Source: Butyriboletus loyo
Lineage: Eukaryota > Basidiomycota > Agaricomycetes > Boletales > Boletaceae
Length of the DNA stretch: 64,000 nucleotides
NCBI GenBank assembly: GCA_038093515.1
Contig: JBBPSI010000039.1
Location: 99,321 to 163,320 of the forward strand
Direction: 5' to 3'
Position 1 is the stretch's first letter. Every line of letters begins with the position of its first letter. Both the position numbers and the translations under genes were made by a program. This document shows, piece by piece, positions 1 to 11,758 of this stretch. Below the pieces are notes generated by a model. The model ran no database searches and was not told the origin of the DNA. It saw only the letters and a program-made list of their open reading frames with translations.

Positions 1-1265
1 AGAAGGACGGACGTCGCCACAAACGTTGCGTACCACGGTATGAGATTGTCGATCAGCCGGCCCGCAAAGGGGCCCATGAGCACACCGAACATGCCCACAA
101 GGCCGAAAAGGCCGATGTCAAGTCTAAACGTAGATGAGTCACGAGCTGACAACAGTGACAGCACCCACGTCGAGTAATAGTATGGCGGTCCACCGAGAAA
201 GAACGTCAACGTGACCCAGAAACTGGTGAAACACGCACTGGATGCGATGTTGATCAACGCAGTCTGCATCACGAGTGGCTCTGTCACGGCGTATTTGGCC
301 ATGGTGTACAGAATGTTGAAGTACGTCAGGTCGCGATTTGTAGCTGGATAATCTGGTAGGATCAAGTATGCGCCGATCAACACGAGACACTGGACACCGA
401 TGGCCACGTAGTAGACTATCCGCCACGTATCGAAGTTGCCAATGACCCCCGCCAGCACGCGTGCGACCAAGATTCCGAGCATGAGACCAGAAAGTACTAC
501 GGCTAGGGCGGATGCTCTGCGTTCTGGTGTAGCTAGATCGGCTGAAAGAGGCATGAGAATCTGTGGAGTGACGCTGGCGACACCGATCAAGAAGCATAAC
601 GCTTCAAAGACACGGAGGTTGGGCGTTATGCTCAGCCCGATGGTAAGCGTGGTCGACGCCAAGACCAACAGCAAGATCAACTGTCGTCGGCGGACCAGAT
701 CTCCTAGGGGGGATATCAGAAGGATCCCTATCGCATATCTGATTAGCGCGTTGACTATTCGCACTGATTCATATATAATGTGAGCTGATTTACCCTGCCT
801 GCACCATCGTTGGTATCCTGTGAGATGGTCTGCCTCAGACAGTGTCTTTCGAAAGTGTCGAAGCCACCTACACCGATACTTCACTATAGGTGACATCAAA
901 AGACTTTGATAATTCGACTGAAAATGCCAATTACGAGTCGTGAGCCTGATAAAAAGAACGCACGAGATTCTTCACATACTCAATAGGGGTTGACAATAGT
1001 ATAGGTTCGCGACGACTAGGAAGAGATCAAAAAGGACCCAGGCGGTTCAAGGATTCAAAGACGCACTGAATGTACTAGCAAATCCAAACGAGACGTTCAA
1101 CACGATTCCGAAATGGAAAGGTTTGTCGGGATCGTAACGCAGCCTCTTCGGAATTGGGAAGATCCCAAAGTCGGCCGAGGGCACGTCGATGTCAACCTTG
1201 TCGGTAGGGGGTGTCACTGGGCTCAGCGCACCGACCTCGGCTAAGTCGTCGGTCGAGGAAACCAT
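1..1265 (-). CDS. MFS transporter, copy 1 of 4 (C-terminus beyond window)
   Basis: Twelve-helix major facilitator. The first exon starts at 1265 (MVSSTDDLAEV) and carries the family-wide DFG/IPKRLRYD segment. A later exon near 985-1020 reads VVANLYYCQPLL, a signature of the bacterial-type AraJ/NepI-like MFS group. Then come IPTMVQAG (near 800-820) and YAIGILLISPLGDLVRRRQ, the loop-2 motif between TM2 and TM3, followed by hydrophobic helices to PYYYSTWV and IDIGLFGLVGMFGVL. I saw no disruption in the visible part. The gene runs off the left edge before the last helices. It is the most proximal of four paralogues with the same exon junctions. The substrate is not predictable; a plasma-membrane efflux role is inferred from the family. 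Confidence 0.85.
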
Positions 1266-2845
1266 GAGAAACTATCGTTGGGAAGGTCGAAGCATAAATA
1301 GTGTCGTAAAGCGTGGCAAATTGTGTGAAGGATATGGCCGCTAGTATCTGTATCTGCGAGCCGAGCTGGCCACCTGATCATTCTGAAAATCAAGATTGGG
1401 TTAGTTCAGGAACTGCTTGGTTTTGAACACAATTGACACATAAGTTTCTCGCAGGACGACACCCAGTTCGTAGTCACTAAAGTACTTAAAGGTCAGGCTC
1501 CTACCCACCGCCGTGTCGAGAGAGAGGGCCGCAAGGGAGATGACGACGACATGTATTTGCCATCTACGCTAATATATACACTTGACGTGTCTCTATGAGT
1601 CTATCTGGCGCTGACAACCTTCTCCAGCTTTCGTTGTCGATCGCGTGTGCACCCTCGCCCTCTTCTCCTAGCATCGTTCTCTTCGATTTACGCGTCCCGA
1701 CGCGCTCCTCCGACCTCCTTTAGAGCCGCCGTGTCTGCGTACTCATTCGCCACACCTCCGTTTCGTGCACTAATGGGCCAATGGCCTCGCCACCAGCTTT
1801 CGTCTCTCCACTCGACTCGACTCGCTGGTTATTTCGTCTGCTGGCATTCTTCGCCACGTCATGCGGTTCGCTGGGTTCCCCCGGCCAACGTGTTTCGTCG
1901 CCGTCCTCATCCTCACCCTGTGCACTCGCTCGCAACCCTCTTGGTCTGGGTTCAAGTTGCAGCCACTCAAGCGCTCAAGCGCTCACCAGGCAGCACAACA
2001 GTGGTCATCTAACATCCTGTTACCGTAACTCACACCATGCTTGTTTACCACTGGTAAACATGTTGATACATGCATTCGATGTCATGGACGATACGGGCGG
2101 GAGCTGTGCCGACGTTTACCAAATTTGGTATGGCGGGTGCGAGCGTCCGTATACGTAGTAAACACAAGTCCAAGTCAGGGGCCAAATTTTCAAAGTTGAA
2201 GGGTAGGTTGTAACTTGGCGAAATGTGACCATGTTCGGTGAGGTTTTGGGTTCTTGAGGAGCGACAGGACTGAACGTCTCGTGTTATTTGATCGAGCCAA
2301 TCCCGCGAGCTGTGATTAGCATTTGTGGATGTGTGGCAAGTGAATGGTGTTTTCAGAATATAAACGCATCAGGACTAGAGGAAGAAATCAGCCACGGAGT
2401 GTCGACATTAACTTGGTACCTGGTACAATTCCTATCGCGGGCCATGGCCATGTTCGTATACCAGAAATTGATCGGGATGAAGGGCGACAAGTTAGCGCGT
2501 CGTAGATCAAGAACGTCGCGCGTGCTCGATATAATATATTTGATATACATACCAATCTATATCTGCCAGATCTCGGTTACATTATTCTAAAGCGACTTTC
2601 TGTACCTATCACATGCTAACAGAGGGAATAATAAATATGTCAGGAATGTAGTCTCATGTAACGTCGCATTGCACCAGGCGATTCATGCAGACGGAGAAGC
2701 AATCTTCCTCAGAAAAAAAAAGGGGGAGGGGGAACATCGATATGCCCAAGTTTTCCTGTCACCTTCCAAAGTGCCTAGACACCCTGACGTCCAAGACAAG
2801 GTCACATTGGCTTTTTCGCACTCGCTCGCGCGCACTAGACGCCGG
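1266..2845. other. Intergenic, no gene recognised
   Basis: About 1.6 kb between MFS copies 1 and 2. The small open frames here overlap each other on both strands and show no domain. It holds a perfect palindrome at 2042-2060 (listed separately). A 15-base string, CACCATGCTTGTTTA, occurs here near 2035 and again near 5088 upstream of copy 2, so part of the upstream region may have been duplicated with the genes. Confidence 0.6.
2042..2060. promoter_or_regulatory. Palindrome of two forkhead-like sites
   Basis: TGTTTACCA, one base, then TGGTAAACA: two perfect 9-base arms. Each arm contains GTAAACA, the forkhead core. It lies about 780 bases upstream of MFS copy 1. Function is inferred only from the motif; a chance palindrome cannot be excluded. 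Confidence 0.25.
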
Positions 2846-4627
2846 TCAAAGTAGTGCTGTTGAACCAACCTCCGTCTTCGTCCACAATCCTCCCTGCCAG
2901 CCTATCCATTGTTGACGCGGACAGTGCGGACCCCTCAAAAGGAGGATGCAGAGTTGCCAAATGAACCACGCCATGGCTAGAAGTGCGTTTGCTCGCCAAC
3001 CATAGTTGACAAACACCTGTGTCCCTACAGACGTACCCATCACTTGCCCGATGAATATCTAGGTAACGGGCAGGGTTAGGGAGACGAAAGACCGACGAGA
3101 AAGCGTCATCTAAACGACGCACAGCGAGTAGAAGCAATGCATTCAGTCGGGAACGTGCCGTATCCGAGATGCTATGAATGCACCGTCAGATTCCCGTGTG
3201 AACATATTTACGGAGGACGTCGAAAAAGACGCCAAGGCTCACCCGAAGATAAGCGTCGCGAGAGAAATCTGCTGGGTCTGACGCGCTACATCTAGACCAA
3301 AGCAAGCAACAATCACTGCAGCGACGTTGATCCCTCCAGCTCCCGTCTGGACAGCTTGAAAGGCGATAAGAGAGAGTAGACACCAGGGCTATGTTCCATG
3401 GAGCCATCCTGTCGATGACCCGACCCATTATTGGCACGACCACCACACCCAAGATGCCGAGGAGGCCGAAAAGGCCGATCAAGATGCTGGGTACGTTCAT
3501 CAGATCATGTACAGCCCATTTTTAACGAAACACACGTAGAATAGTAATATGGGGGCCCACCGAGCAAGAATGTGAGCGTGACCCAAAAGTTCGTGTAACA
3601 CGCGCTGGCAGCAATGCTAATAAGCACGATCTGAACCACCAGTGGTTCGTTCATCATGAATTTAGTCATTGAACAAAACATGCCGAGGTACGACAGTTCT
3701 CGATTTTTAGCTGGATAGTCGGGGAGCACCAAGTATGATCCGACGAGAACCAAACCTTGAATGCCAATCGACATCCAATAGACATATCGCCAGTTCACGA
3801 AGTTGGCAACTACGCCGGCAAGAACCCGAGCGATGAGGATACCTAGCAGAAATCCCGAAGTTACCAAGGATATAGCAGATGCACGGCGTTCTGGGGGTGC
3901 CAAATCTGCCGCGAGTGGTATGAATATTTGAGGAGAGACGGATGTGAACCCAACAAGGAAGGATATCACTTCAAAGACATAAAGGTTTCTCGTGACTGCA
4001 AGTCCGATGGTGAGACATGTCGAAAACAACACCAAGATGAGGATAAGTCCACGACGGCGTAACATGTCACCCATGGGAGAAATGGTCACGAGTCCAATTC
4101 CATACCTGTTGTCATAAGTATGTGTGAATTGAAAGGCTAAACAGCAATAGCCTACCCTGCCTGTACTAGAGTCGGTATTCTGACAAGACAGATCAGTAGG
4201 ACTTTCAATGTGCATGCAGGACACAGTGAAATACCTTGATACTTCGTCATAGGTAACAGAGAAGGAATGTGATAATTGAACTACGGTTTGTTCATGAGCC
4301 GGGAAACCGGGCCATGAGTGCGATCACCCTTACTCAATATGGGCTGACAATAGTAGAGATTGGCACAAACTGTTGCGTCATGAATGTACGAGAGTATGTG
4401 TAACAGTGGTTGAACTCACCAAGAGTGGTGCAGATGCCAAAGAATACGTTCAGAAAGGTGCCAAAGTAGAACGGTTTTTCTGGATCATAACGGAGTCGTT
4501 TGGGAATGGGTAAGAACCCAAAGTCGCATCGGTACGTAGGAGGTCGAATGGCTAGCACTTGTTCGCTTGGCGGAAGTGCAACCGTTGTCGGTGACTTCGC
4601 GGTTGTGTCTGCAAGGGAGGTTGACAT
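2846..4627 (-). pseudogene. MFS transporter, copy 2, with a 2-base deletion
   Basis: Paralogue of copies 1, 3 and 4. The start at 4627 (MSTSLADTT) leads to DFGFLPIPKRLRYD; CANLYYCQPIL lies near 4340-4365 and IPTLVQAG near 4160-4180. The long exon 3505-4130 carries GIGLVTISPMGDMLRRR and the central helices, and GGPPYYYST ends it. The C-terminal exon gives IFIGQVMGTSVGTQVFVNYGWR and stops at 2846. In the exon near 3230-3500 the frame breaks at a CT run (AG x4 on the plus strand, 3369-3376): before it the paralogue match is in one frame (IALVSTLS), after it in another (IAFQAVQTGAGGINVAAV). Two bases are missing relative to copies 3 and 4. Splice sites are otherwise kept, so the lesion is recent or an assembly error. 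Confidence 0.75.
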
Positions 4628-5472
4628 TGTCCGTGAAGCAGAGGAAACGGAGCCCCATCTCGCATCCAAGGACACATATTTATAAACCTCTTGGGAAGAC
4701 ACCAGGTGACTTCGTAACCGTGGAAGGGTAGTTTGAGCAATAAAGACTGCATGTTGGAAGGTAAGCTGGTCATGGGATACATACATTCAACGGGGACAAA
4801 GAAGCACCAAGGTGACCGCAGTCGGTTAAAAACAGATTTCAGGCTGGCAGCGTGCTGGCGTTGTAGATCGATGGCCAACTGAACCTGTGCACTCTAGACG
4901 AGTTGTCGAACAGACTCGAGGTCCCGTACACGCATCGCGATAGCTAATTGCGCATTAGCCCTCGTGACATGGACATGGGGGGAGAGACAATTCAATATAA
5001 TGTTACCAAACGGGCCTACCTCCGCATTTAAGTAGGAAGGGTCCTTCCATGCGAGCCCCGGGGCCCCGGATAATTACTAAGAGTGCACCATGCTTGTTTA
5101 GAGACACCTGTATTTCTGGTGAAACACCTTATCTGTAATCTGGTAAGTTGGCAGTACCAAGTGTTAAACGCTCAGCGGCCATTTGAATGTTGGTTTACAG
5201 CTTATAATATATATAAAAGTCTCAGGTTACCCTTTCGAGCACTGCCACAATGTAAATTACTGGTGAAGAAGATAACACTACGCGGTTCGGATAAAGTACG
5301 AAAGGTAAGGTAGATACAAAAGTTTAAATCAGTTATGTCCATAGCTATGGATGAGGAAAATGAGTGTACACTGTTGTGAACGAAACACTGAGATCTAACC
5401 AAGAAAAATAGTCACCGTGACGGGGCAATAATATGCAAAGTGCGACAAAAGCAGATCGTTGACAAGCCTCCT
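4628..5472. other. Intergenic, no gene recognised
   Basis: About 0.85 kb separating the start of copy 2 from the end of copy 3. AT-rich in 5190-5400 and without an open frame of interest. It contains the CACCATGCTTGTTTA string near 5088 that also occurs upstream of copy 1. Confidence 0.6.
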
Positions 5473-7273
5473 TCACGTTTCGGGGTTCTCGCGTTCTACC
5501 CGATTCAAGTTGGAACATGCAATGTCAAGCGTGGAGGACGTTTGAGTCGCCGGAGTCGCGATGCCGTTCTGCTTCGGCTCCATTTGATAAGAGAATCCAC
5601 CCCCGTAGCCAAACCACGTGTATCGCTTGCAATTCGGCCCCCGAAGGCAGAGAATAAACAATTGCCACGCACAAAACGCCATCGAAAGTGCGGAAGCTGC
5701 ACGCCAGCCACAATTCAAGAAGACCTGGGATCCGACAGACGTGCCCATCGCTTGCCCGGCAGAAAGCTATACAAAGCATCCGAGAGAATTAGCGAGAATC
5801 TACGGTCTGTTGGTGAAGATGGTATGCATACCGAAAGCGTCAGGACAGCGTTTAAACGTGATCGAGCATTGTCCGAAATCCTGGTCATAACATAGATTAG
5901 ATGTGCCGTTCGAGGGTCCAACAGCAAGGACTTGCCCAAAGACTATGGTCTGCAGAGAAACAGTCTGTAATTGTCGGAAGGCGTTAAGTCCGATGCAAAA
6001 GATGATTATAACAGCTATGTTGATCCCTGCAGCTGCAGTCTCGACGCTTTGCAAGACAAGAAGACAACAGGTCGCTGCAAGTAATGATAACCAAGGGCCA
6101 AGTGGGTGGCTCAATTTCCCCAATAGAGGTCCTGCAAATATGCCCACGACTCCGATGAGACCGAATAAGCCAATGTACAACCTAGGAATTTAGTTTCAGC
6201 CAGCTCAACGCGACTGCGAAGGGACCTACGTCGAGTAATAATAAGGTGGTCCTCCCAAGAAGAAAGTCAGGGTCACCCAGAAGCTCGACCAACACGCAAC
6301 GGATGCAATATTGACGAGCACCGCCTGCATGAGTCGCGGTTCGGTGACGAGATATTTAAGCATCGTGTAGAGTATTTCGAGGTAAGTTAGATCATGATTT
6401 TTGGGCGGTTGATCTGGCATGAGTAAGTATGTTCCACTCAAGACAATAACCTGGACCCCGATCGATACATAGTACACCACGCGCCATTGAAAGAAGTGTG
6501 CAATAACCCCAGCTGCCACGCGAGCTAGTAATATCCCCAACATGATACCAGACTGCATAATTGACACTGCAGTTCTGCGGTGTCTTGGGGAAGCCAAGTC
6601 CGCGGCAAAGGGTATAAGAATTTGGGGGGTAACGTTAAACACTCCGAGAAGGAACGCAAATATTCGAAAGCTGAGGAGGGTTCTTGACAGAACCAAACCA
6701 ACTGAGAGACATGTTGTAATGGCCACTAGTGTCAAAATTAACTGACGTCGCCAGAGAAGATCCCCCAGAGGAGATATGAGAAACAGCCCAATACAATATC
6801 TGTTTTCGCCCAGATATGATCAGTCTGGAGCGATGAATAGAGAGACAAGACATGCCCAGCTTGGTACATCGTAGGAACCCTAAAGAGAACTCAGACGAGG
6901 ACAATCTTACACGAAACCACTCACTGTGATACGTCAGCGTATGTCCTCTGGAAATCAATCGACATCTGGACTGCAGACCGAATGAAACTGCGTAAACCAT
7001 GAAGGGTAAAGAAGATAAAGAATACGTACTCAGGAGTGGTTGGCAGTAGTACAGGTTCGCCACAGCTTCAGGAGGTCAGAAATGGTTCTTTCTAGAGGTG
7101 GAACACCGACTGAGTACACATCCCGAGCCAAACACGACCTGGGACCACGGTCCAAAATAGAACGGATGAGCAGCAGAGTACCTGAGTCGCTTTGGAACGA
7201 CAAGGAACCCAAAATCCTTATGTGGCACGGGGGATTCTTCGAAAGTAGGAAAGGCCTGTTCCACATCCATCAT
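5473..7273 (-). CDS. MFS transporter, copy 3, intact, with two GC-AG introns
   Basis: Start taken at 7273 (MMDVEQAFPTFEES); an in-frame ATG at 7315 is possible. Exons carry DFGFLVVPKRLRY, VANLYYCQPLL, VPTMYQAG, then YCIGLFLISPLGDLLWRRQ and the central helices (6735-6226), then LYIGLFGLIGVVGIF, a short ISDNARSRLNAVLT exon and MGTSVGSQVFLNCGWR, ending at 5473. All junctions close in frame. Two introns begin with GC instead of GT: after QAG (donor near 6855) and after IVFG (GG|GCAAGT near 5935); the paralogues have GT at both places. Predicted twelve-helix membrane transporter; substrate unknown. Confidence 0.85.
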
Positions 7274-8064
7274 GTAACTAGCGATGGAAATAGACAGGAG
7301 GGGACGCAGAAGCACGAGCGGCTGCGCGGGCAGTCAGTGGGCTGAGGTATATAACCTTGCGACCCACAGGCCAGCAGGGATATGAATCATCGCCTTGACC
7401 TGCAGGCGTAACGACTCTTCGATGTACGGAGACCTGGACTGCCACGTACAAAAGACGTATTGATTACATCAGGGTGTGTGACAAAACGAGGTTGAGACCG
7501 ACCCGCTGTCTGATCGAGGTTGAGGATGATTGTTCCTCGAGGACTCGCAGACAGCCCACTGGAGAAACCGCTCAACTGTGTCCCGCCGCGATCCGGCGAG
7601 CGGATGCGTGAACAACAAATGATGGGCGACCCAAGCCCAGCATAGGATGTGAGGTGGACGAACTCGAGGAAATCTTGGCAGCGATCATTTAGATAGGTGT
7701 TGCCTCCCAAGCGCTAGTAGTAGCTCTGAACAGGCCTAGGAATGAGGGCGGGTGTCAAGAAGCGAGGCACGAAATGAGACCGGGATGACAGCCTGACTTG
7801 AGGCTAGTAGTAACAACTCGACATGACAGCGTCCCATCCCTTGAACGCGTGCCATTCGAAACACGAGTTTTGCTTGTAGTGGACTTTGAGTGCGCAGGCA
7901 AATGGCAAGCACCTTGAACCCCGCAATATTAGGAGGATACCCACTGTCGACCCAATAACGGTGGGCAAGTTGTTGAAAAAGAAACACGCTGAGCTTACAT
8001 TCAATGCACAACGTCGAAATGTTGACACCTCGCCGAGTCGCGGTGTTATTTTACGCAAATTGAC
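7274..8064. other. Gap with no recognised gene
   Basis: About 0.8 kb. A minus-strand frame at 7804-8070 followed by another at 7736-8011 reads somewhat hydrophobically across a frame change and might be a gene relic, but no family could be named. Nothing else seen. Confidence 0.4.
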
Positions 8065-9297
8065 ATGCATCTTCCTGCAACACCAGCGGCGTCTGGGATT
8101 TCCCGCGCCGACTCATCGCTGTCCGAATGCATCAACTTTACAGGCGACACTCCCGCGTTTAGCTGCGACTCGATTTTGACATCTTCTGACACGATCAAGA
8201 GCATGAGTCCTTTGACGCGCTCCATGACAGGGCCCAGTCCTGACAAGAGTAAATCCACGATGGTGCATGAACCAATTCATGGCCCAATCAACCATATGGA
8301 TGACTCTAGCACCTCGGGGTAAGTGGTTCGTATCTCGTTTTCATCCATCCTTTTCAATTCTTGCAGATATCGATATCCCTGCAAAGTCTCGACAGTGAGA
8401 AACAGCTTTCAATCGTGATCCACCACACACCATCTTATACCTGCTTACTAGCATCCCCAACAACGTCCCTTGCGTCCTCATTATAATCCGTACGTTCGGA
8501 TGGTGAATATGCTATCCAAACCTCGCCCTCTAGGCAACCCCAACGTAGACCAGACCATCCTGGCAAAGCCTCCCGACCGGCGCAGTTATCCTGGTGACCT
8601 CCCTGAGCGGAAGCGCCAAAAATTCTATACGATCAACTCCTCAGCTGTAACATTCAACGGTTCATCGACATCGTATGCTAAGGGACCTGCTTCTCGTAAC
8701 AACGCTTCTGAACCCGACATTCAAGTGATCGGACCGCCCCGCACGACCAACAATCGCATTAATCCTGTCCTAGACAACGCCGATATTATCTATATTGGAG
8801 CTATCTCTGACAACGTCGGCAAACGTATCTCTCGTCATGCCAAACCGTCGTCTCCAGATCCAATCTTGCTGCCACCTTTAAGACGGAAAGTCGAACATCC
8901 CATTGGAAGTCATCCCAAAGAGTGCAACTTGTCTGCCTTGAATAAAGGGAAGGGTCACGCTCAAGAATCGTTCGAACTTGTTGTGGAAAGTTCAGAAGGG
9001 GAGGAAGACGTCGGGGAGTTCACACCCACTCCACCTATGGGTCAGCCGTCTAATGCCAGGAAATCACACAAGATACCCAAAGACCTCGTGCGGGAACGTA
9101 GGAAGCTCTTGGAGAGTGTACCTAGCCACACACCGACAGCCATACGGCCCCCCATCGAGAAGGGGGTGAATTCCTCCGACTTGACAACCGGAACGATTAT
9201 TGATGGGATGAAGAAGAAGGATGTCGTCTCGGACTTGAGAACCGGAACGGTTATTGGTAAGATGAAGAGGAAGAACGAGGTAAGCCCAAGGTAATGA
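8065..9297 (+). CDS. Unknown protein, Ser/Pro-rich, C-terminal internal duplication
   Basis: Not recognised. The main frame from ATG 8500 (MVNMLSKPRPLGNPN) to the stop at 9295-9297 is polar and disordered-looking, with basic clusters (PERKRQKF), an acidic patch (SSEGEEDVGEF) and two 18-residue copies of SDL.TGT.I..MK.K near the end. A candidate upstream exon begins at ATG 8065 and ends at a good donor near 8322, but the junction to the main frame could not be resolved, so the start may be 8500. A GTAAGC donor at 9281 just before the stop suggests the gene once continued, yet no downstream exon is visible before MFS copy 4. It lies inside the MFS array on the opposite strand. It could be the N-terminal part of a nuclear protein; that is inference. 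Confidence 0.45.
9175..9279. repeat. 54-bp tandem duplication
   Basis: Two copies starting near 9175 and 9229, period 54 bases, differing at a few positions. They encode SDLTTGTIIDGMKKKDVV and SDLRTGTVIGKMKRKNEV at the end of the unknown gene. Confidence 0.8.
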
Positions 9298-9714
9298 AAA
9301 GATGAACATTCGTATCTCATGGCGTTCCTGCTAGGGTGAACCTGCCAATCAAAAAAGCACAGGCACGTATGATCACGTTGGAACTTCGGGACTCGGGATG
9401 GTCTTCCACCCACGTCTAGCACGTTATCTGGGTAATCTCCAAAACCCCGAATAGCCTCTAGTTTCTTCGTCTTATCTTCCATGCACCTCGCCATCCTATG
9501 ATCATACCTATCTCTCTCTACTAGGTACTCGCGAGGCTCCATTCGCGCCATAGTAGAAAGAGGTAACACCGAAAGATTAAACACTATCATTGCGCCATGG
9601 CCCAACTCGTTCAGAAAATCTACATATATGTAATCTATATCACCCAGCCAACGAGTCTGCCACGCGCATCCTGATGCGGATCGATGTACAGATAATACAC
9701 AATGCTCCATCCAT
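9298..9714. other. Intergenic, convergent
   Basis: Short region between the plus-strand unknown gene and the 3' end of MFS copy 4. The minus-strand frame crossing it is antisense to the unknown gene. Nothing else seen. Confidence 0.6.
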
Positions 9715-11758
9715 TCACACCGTACCCTCTTCCACGGTCGACCCCCCATCTTTTAAACTAGGCGCGACCACGCACGTTCTTGAGCTTCCGGGTGTCCACA
9801 TCTCAACAGTCCCCTGTGTCGTCGTTCCCGTCTCCGTCCAACCGCCGACACCCGCCGAGTGCGAAGCGGTCTCGGTATATTCCTGATTCAACTTCTGATC
9901 CCCGAACGCAAACCCGCCTTCGTACCCAAACCAGACATGCCGTCCGCAATTCGGTCCGCGCATGAACAGGACGAGCAGTTGCCACCCATAGAGACCGACT
10001 GAGACTGCGGCTGCGGGGCGCCATCCATATCGGAGGAAGACATGGGATCCAGCGGAGGATCCGATGACTTGGCCTACGAAGAGCTGTCGACGACAAAATT
10101 AACAAACACATGAATGGGTGAATAGAGCGACGAGGTGTCAGTAAGAAGACACTCGCACTCGAGAGAGACGAACGCAGCGGTCAAAAACCGAGCGGAAGCA
10201 GGACACATACTGATGCCGTAAGGATAGCATTCAAGCGCGAACGTGCCTCGTCAGAAATACTGTACATCTCAGTTCGTCACCTACTTATCTCCGGAAGCCT
10301 TTAATCACAAGATGTTACTCACCCAAACACGATCGTCTGCAACGACACCGTCTGTGTCTGTCGAAATGCATCTATCCCAAAGCACACGATGACAACGACG
10401 GCGATGTTGATCCCACCGGCGGCCATTTCGATGCACTGCAGGACCAATAGGCAAAGGGTCGCCACGAGCATGGACAACCAGGCACCGAACCGTTCAATGA
10501 AGTGACCAGCCAGCGGTCCCGAAAGGATGCCCAGGATGCCGATCAACCCAAATAGACCGATGTACAATCTAGACATCATAAACGGTTCAGCGCCATGATT
10601 CACGACTCATCATCATGAGTGGATTGCATGGCAAGCATGGCAAAAAGTGGGGGAGCAAAAGAGAAGGGCACCCACGTCGAGAAATGATACGGCTCGTCAC
10701 CCAACAAAAAGGTGAGCGTCACCCAAAAATTAGACCAACACGCCACTGATGCAATATTAATCAACGCCGCTTGCACGAGTCTTGGTTCGTTGACGCAATA
10801 CATAACCATGGAGTGTAAGATTTCCATATACGTGAGGTGCGGATTCTTGGGTGGGCGATCCGGTATGAGGACATAGGCGCCGCACAAGACGACGGCCTGC
10901 ACGCCAATAGCCATGTAATACACAGTGCGCCAGGTGGTGAAGTAGGCGATGACACCGGAGAGGACACGCGCGAGGAGGATGCCAAGCATGAGACCAGTTT
11001 GGAGGATCGAGACGACGCGGGCGCGCTGTTGTGGAGCGGCGAGGTCGGCCGCTAAGGGGATGAGGATTTGAGGGGTTACGTTAAACACGCCGATGAGGAT
11101 CGCAAACGTATGGAAGGCGACGACGTCCCGTGACAGAGCCAAGCCTACCGAAAGGCAGGTTGTGATACAGACGAGGGCCATGACTAGCTGACGACACCGA
11201 ACCAGGTCACCAAGAGGAGAGATGAAGAATAACCCAACACAATATCTATCATATGTGAACGTGATGAATTGCGGCTCGATCAAGACATCGGAAGCCTACC
11301 CTGCTTGATACATGGTGGGTATCCTGAAACGCAGTCAGCAGTGCCCAAACGAACTCAGCTTCAGCGAACCTACCATGCCACCGTCGCATACGTCTCATTG
11401 AACGAATTGGCTATCTCGACTGGGGAAGGTATGTAACATGTGAGCGACGTATGCATCACAACGAGACAGACCCAATCTTACTTAGGAGAGGCTGGCAGTA
11501 ATTAAGATTGGCCACGACTTCCCGACGTTATTGTCAGCACAACCGGCAGGTCATCATATAGGTGACGGCATCCTCACCAAATGTGCAGCCAAGACTCAGG
11601 CCAATTTGTGTCCACCATCCAAGGCCCAGTTGCCGACCAGGGTCGTAGCGCAGCCGTGCAGGTACAGGCAAGACCCCGAAATCTTTGCGAGGGCGAACGA
11701 CAGGCTCAGGATCCAACGTTGCTGAAATGGAGCTCACTGCTGCCAGCTCTGAGTCCAT
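9715..11758 (-). CDS. MFS transporter, copy 4, intact
   Basis: Start taken at 11758 (MDSELAAVSSISATLDPE), matching the N-terminal length of the paralogues; an in-frame ATG at 11815 is an alternative. It carries DFGVLPVPARLRYD, ANLNYCQPLL near 11490-11515, an exon IEIANSFNETYATVA near 11390-11425, IPTMYQAG, YCVGLFFISPLGDLVRCRQ and the central helices (11250-10673). These are followed by LYIGLFGLIGILGIL, GINIAVVVIVCFGIDAFRQTQ, ISDEARSRLNAILTAS and LFVGQVIGSSAGSHVFLRYGW. The cytosolic tail is longer than in the paralogues and polar, ending at 9715. All junctions close in frame with GT-AG introns. Confidence 0.85.

Noticed and set aside
9042..9749. 235-codon minus-strand frame
   Set aside because: Antisense to the unknown plus-strand gene and overlapping the end of MFS copy 4; no recognisable content.
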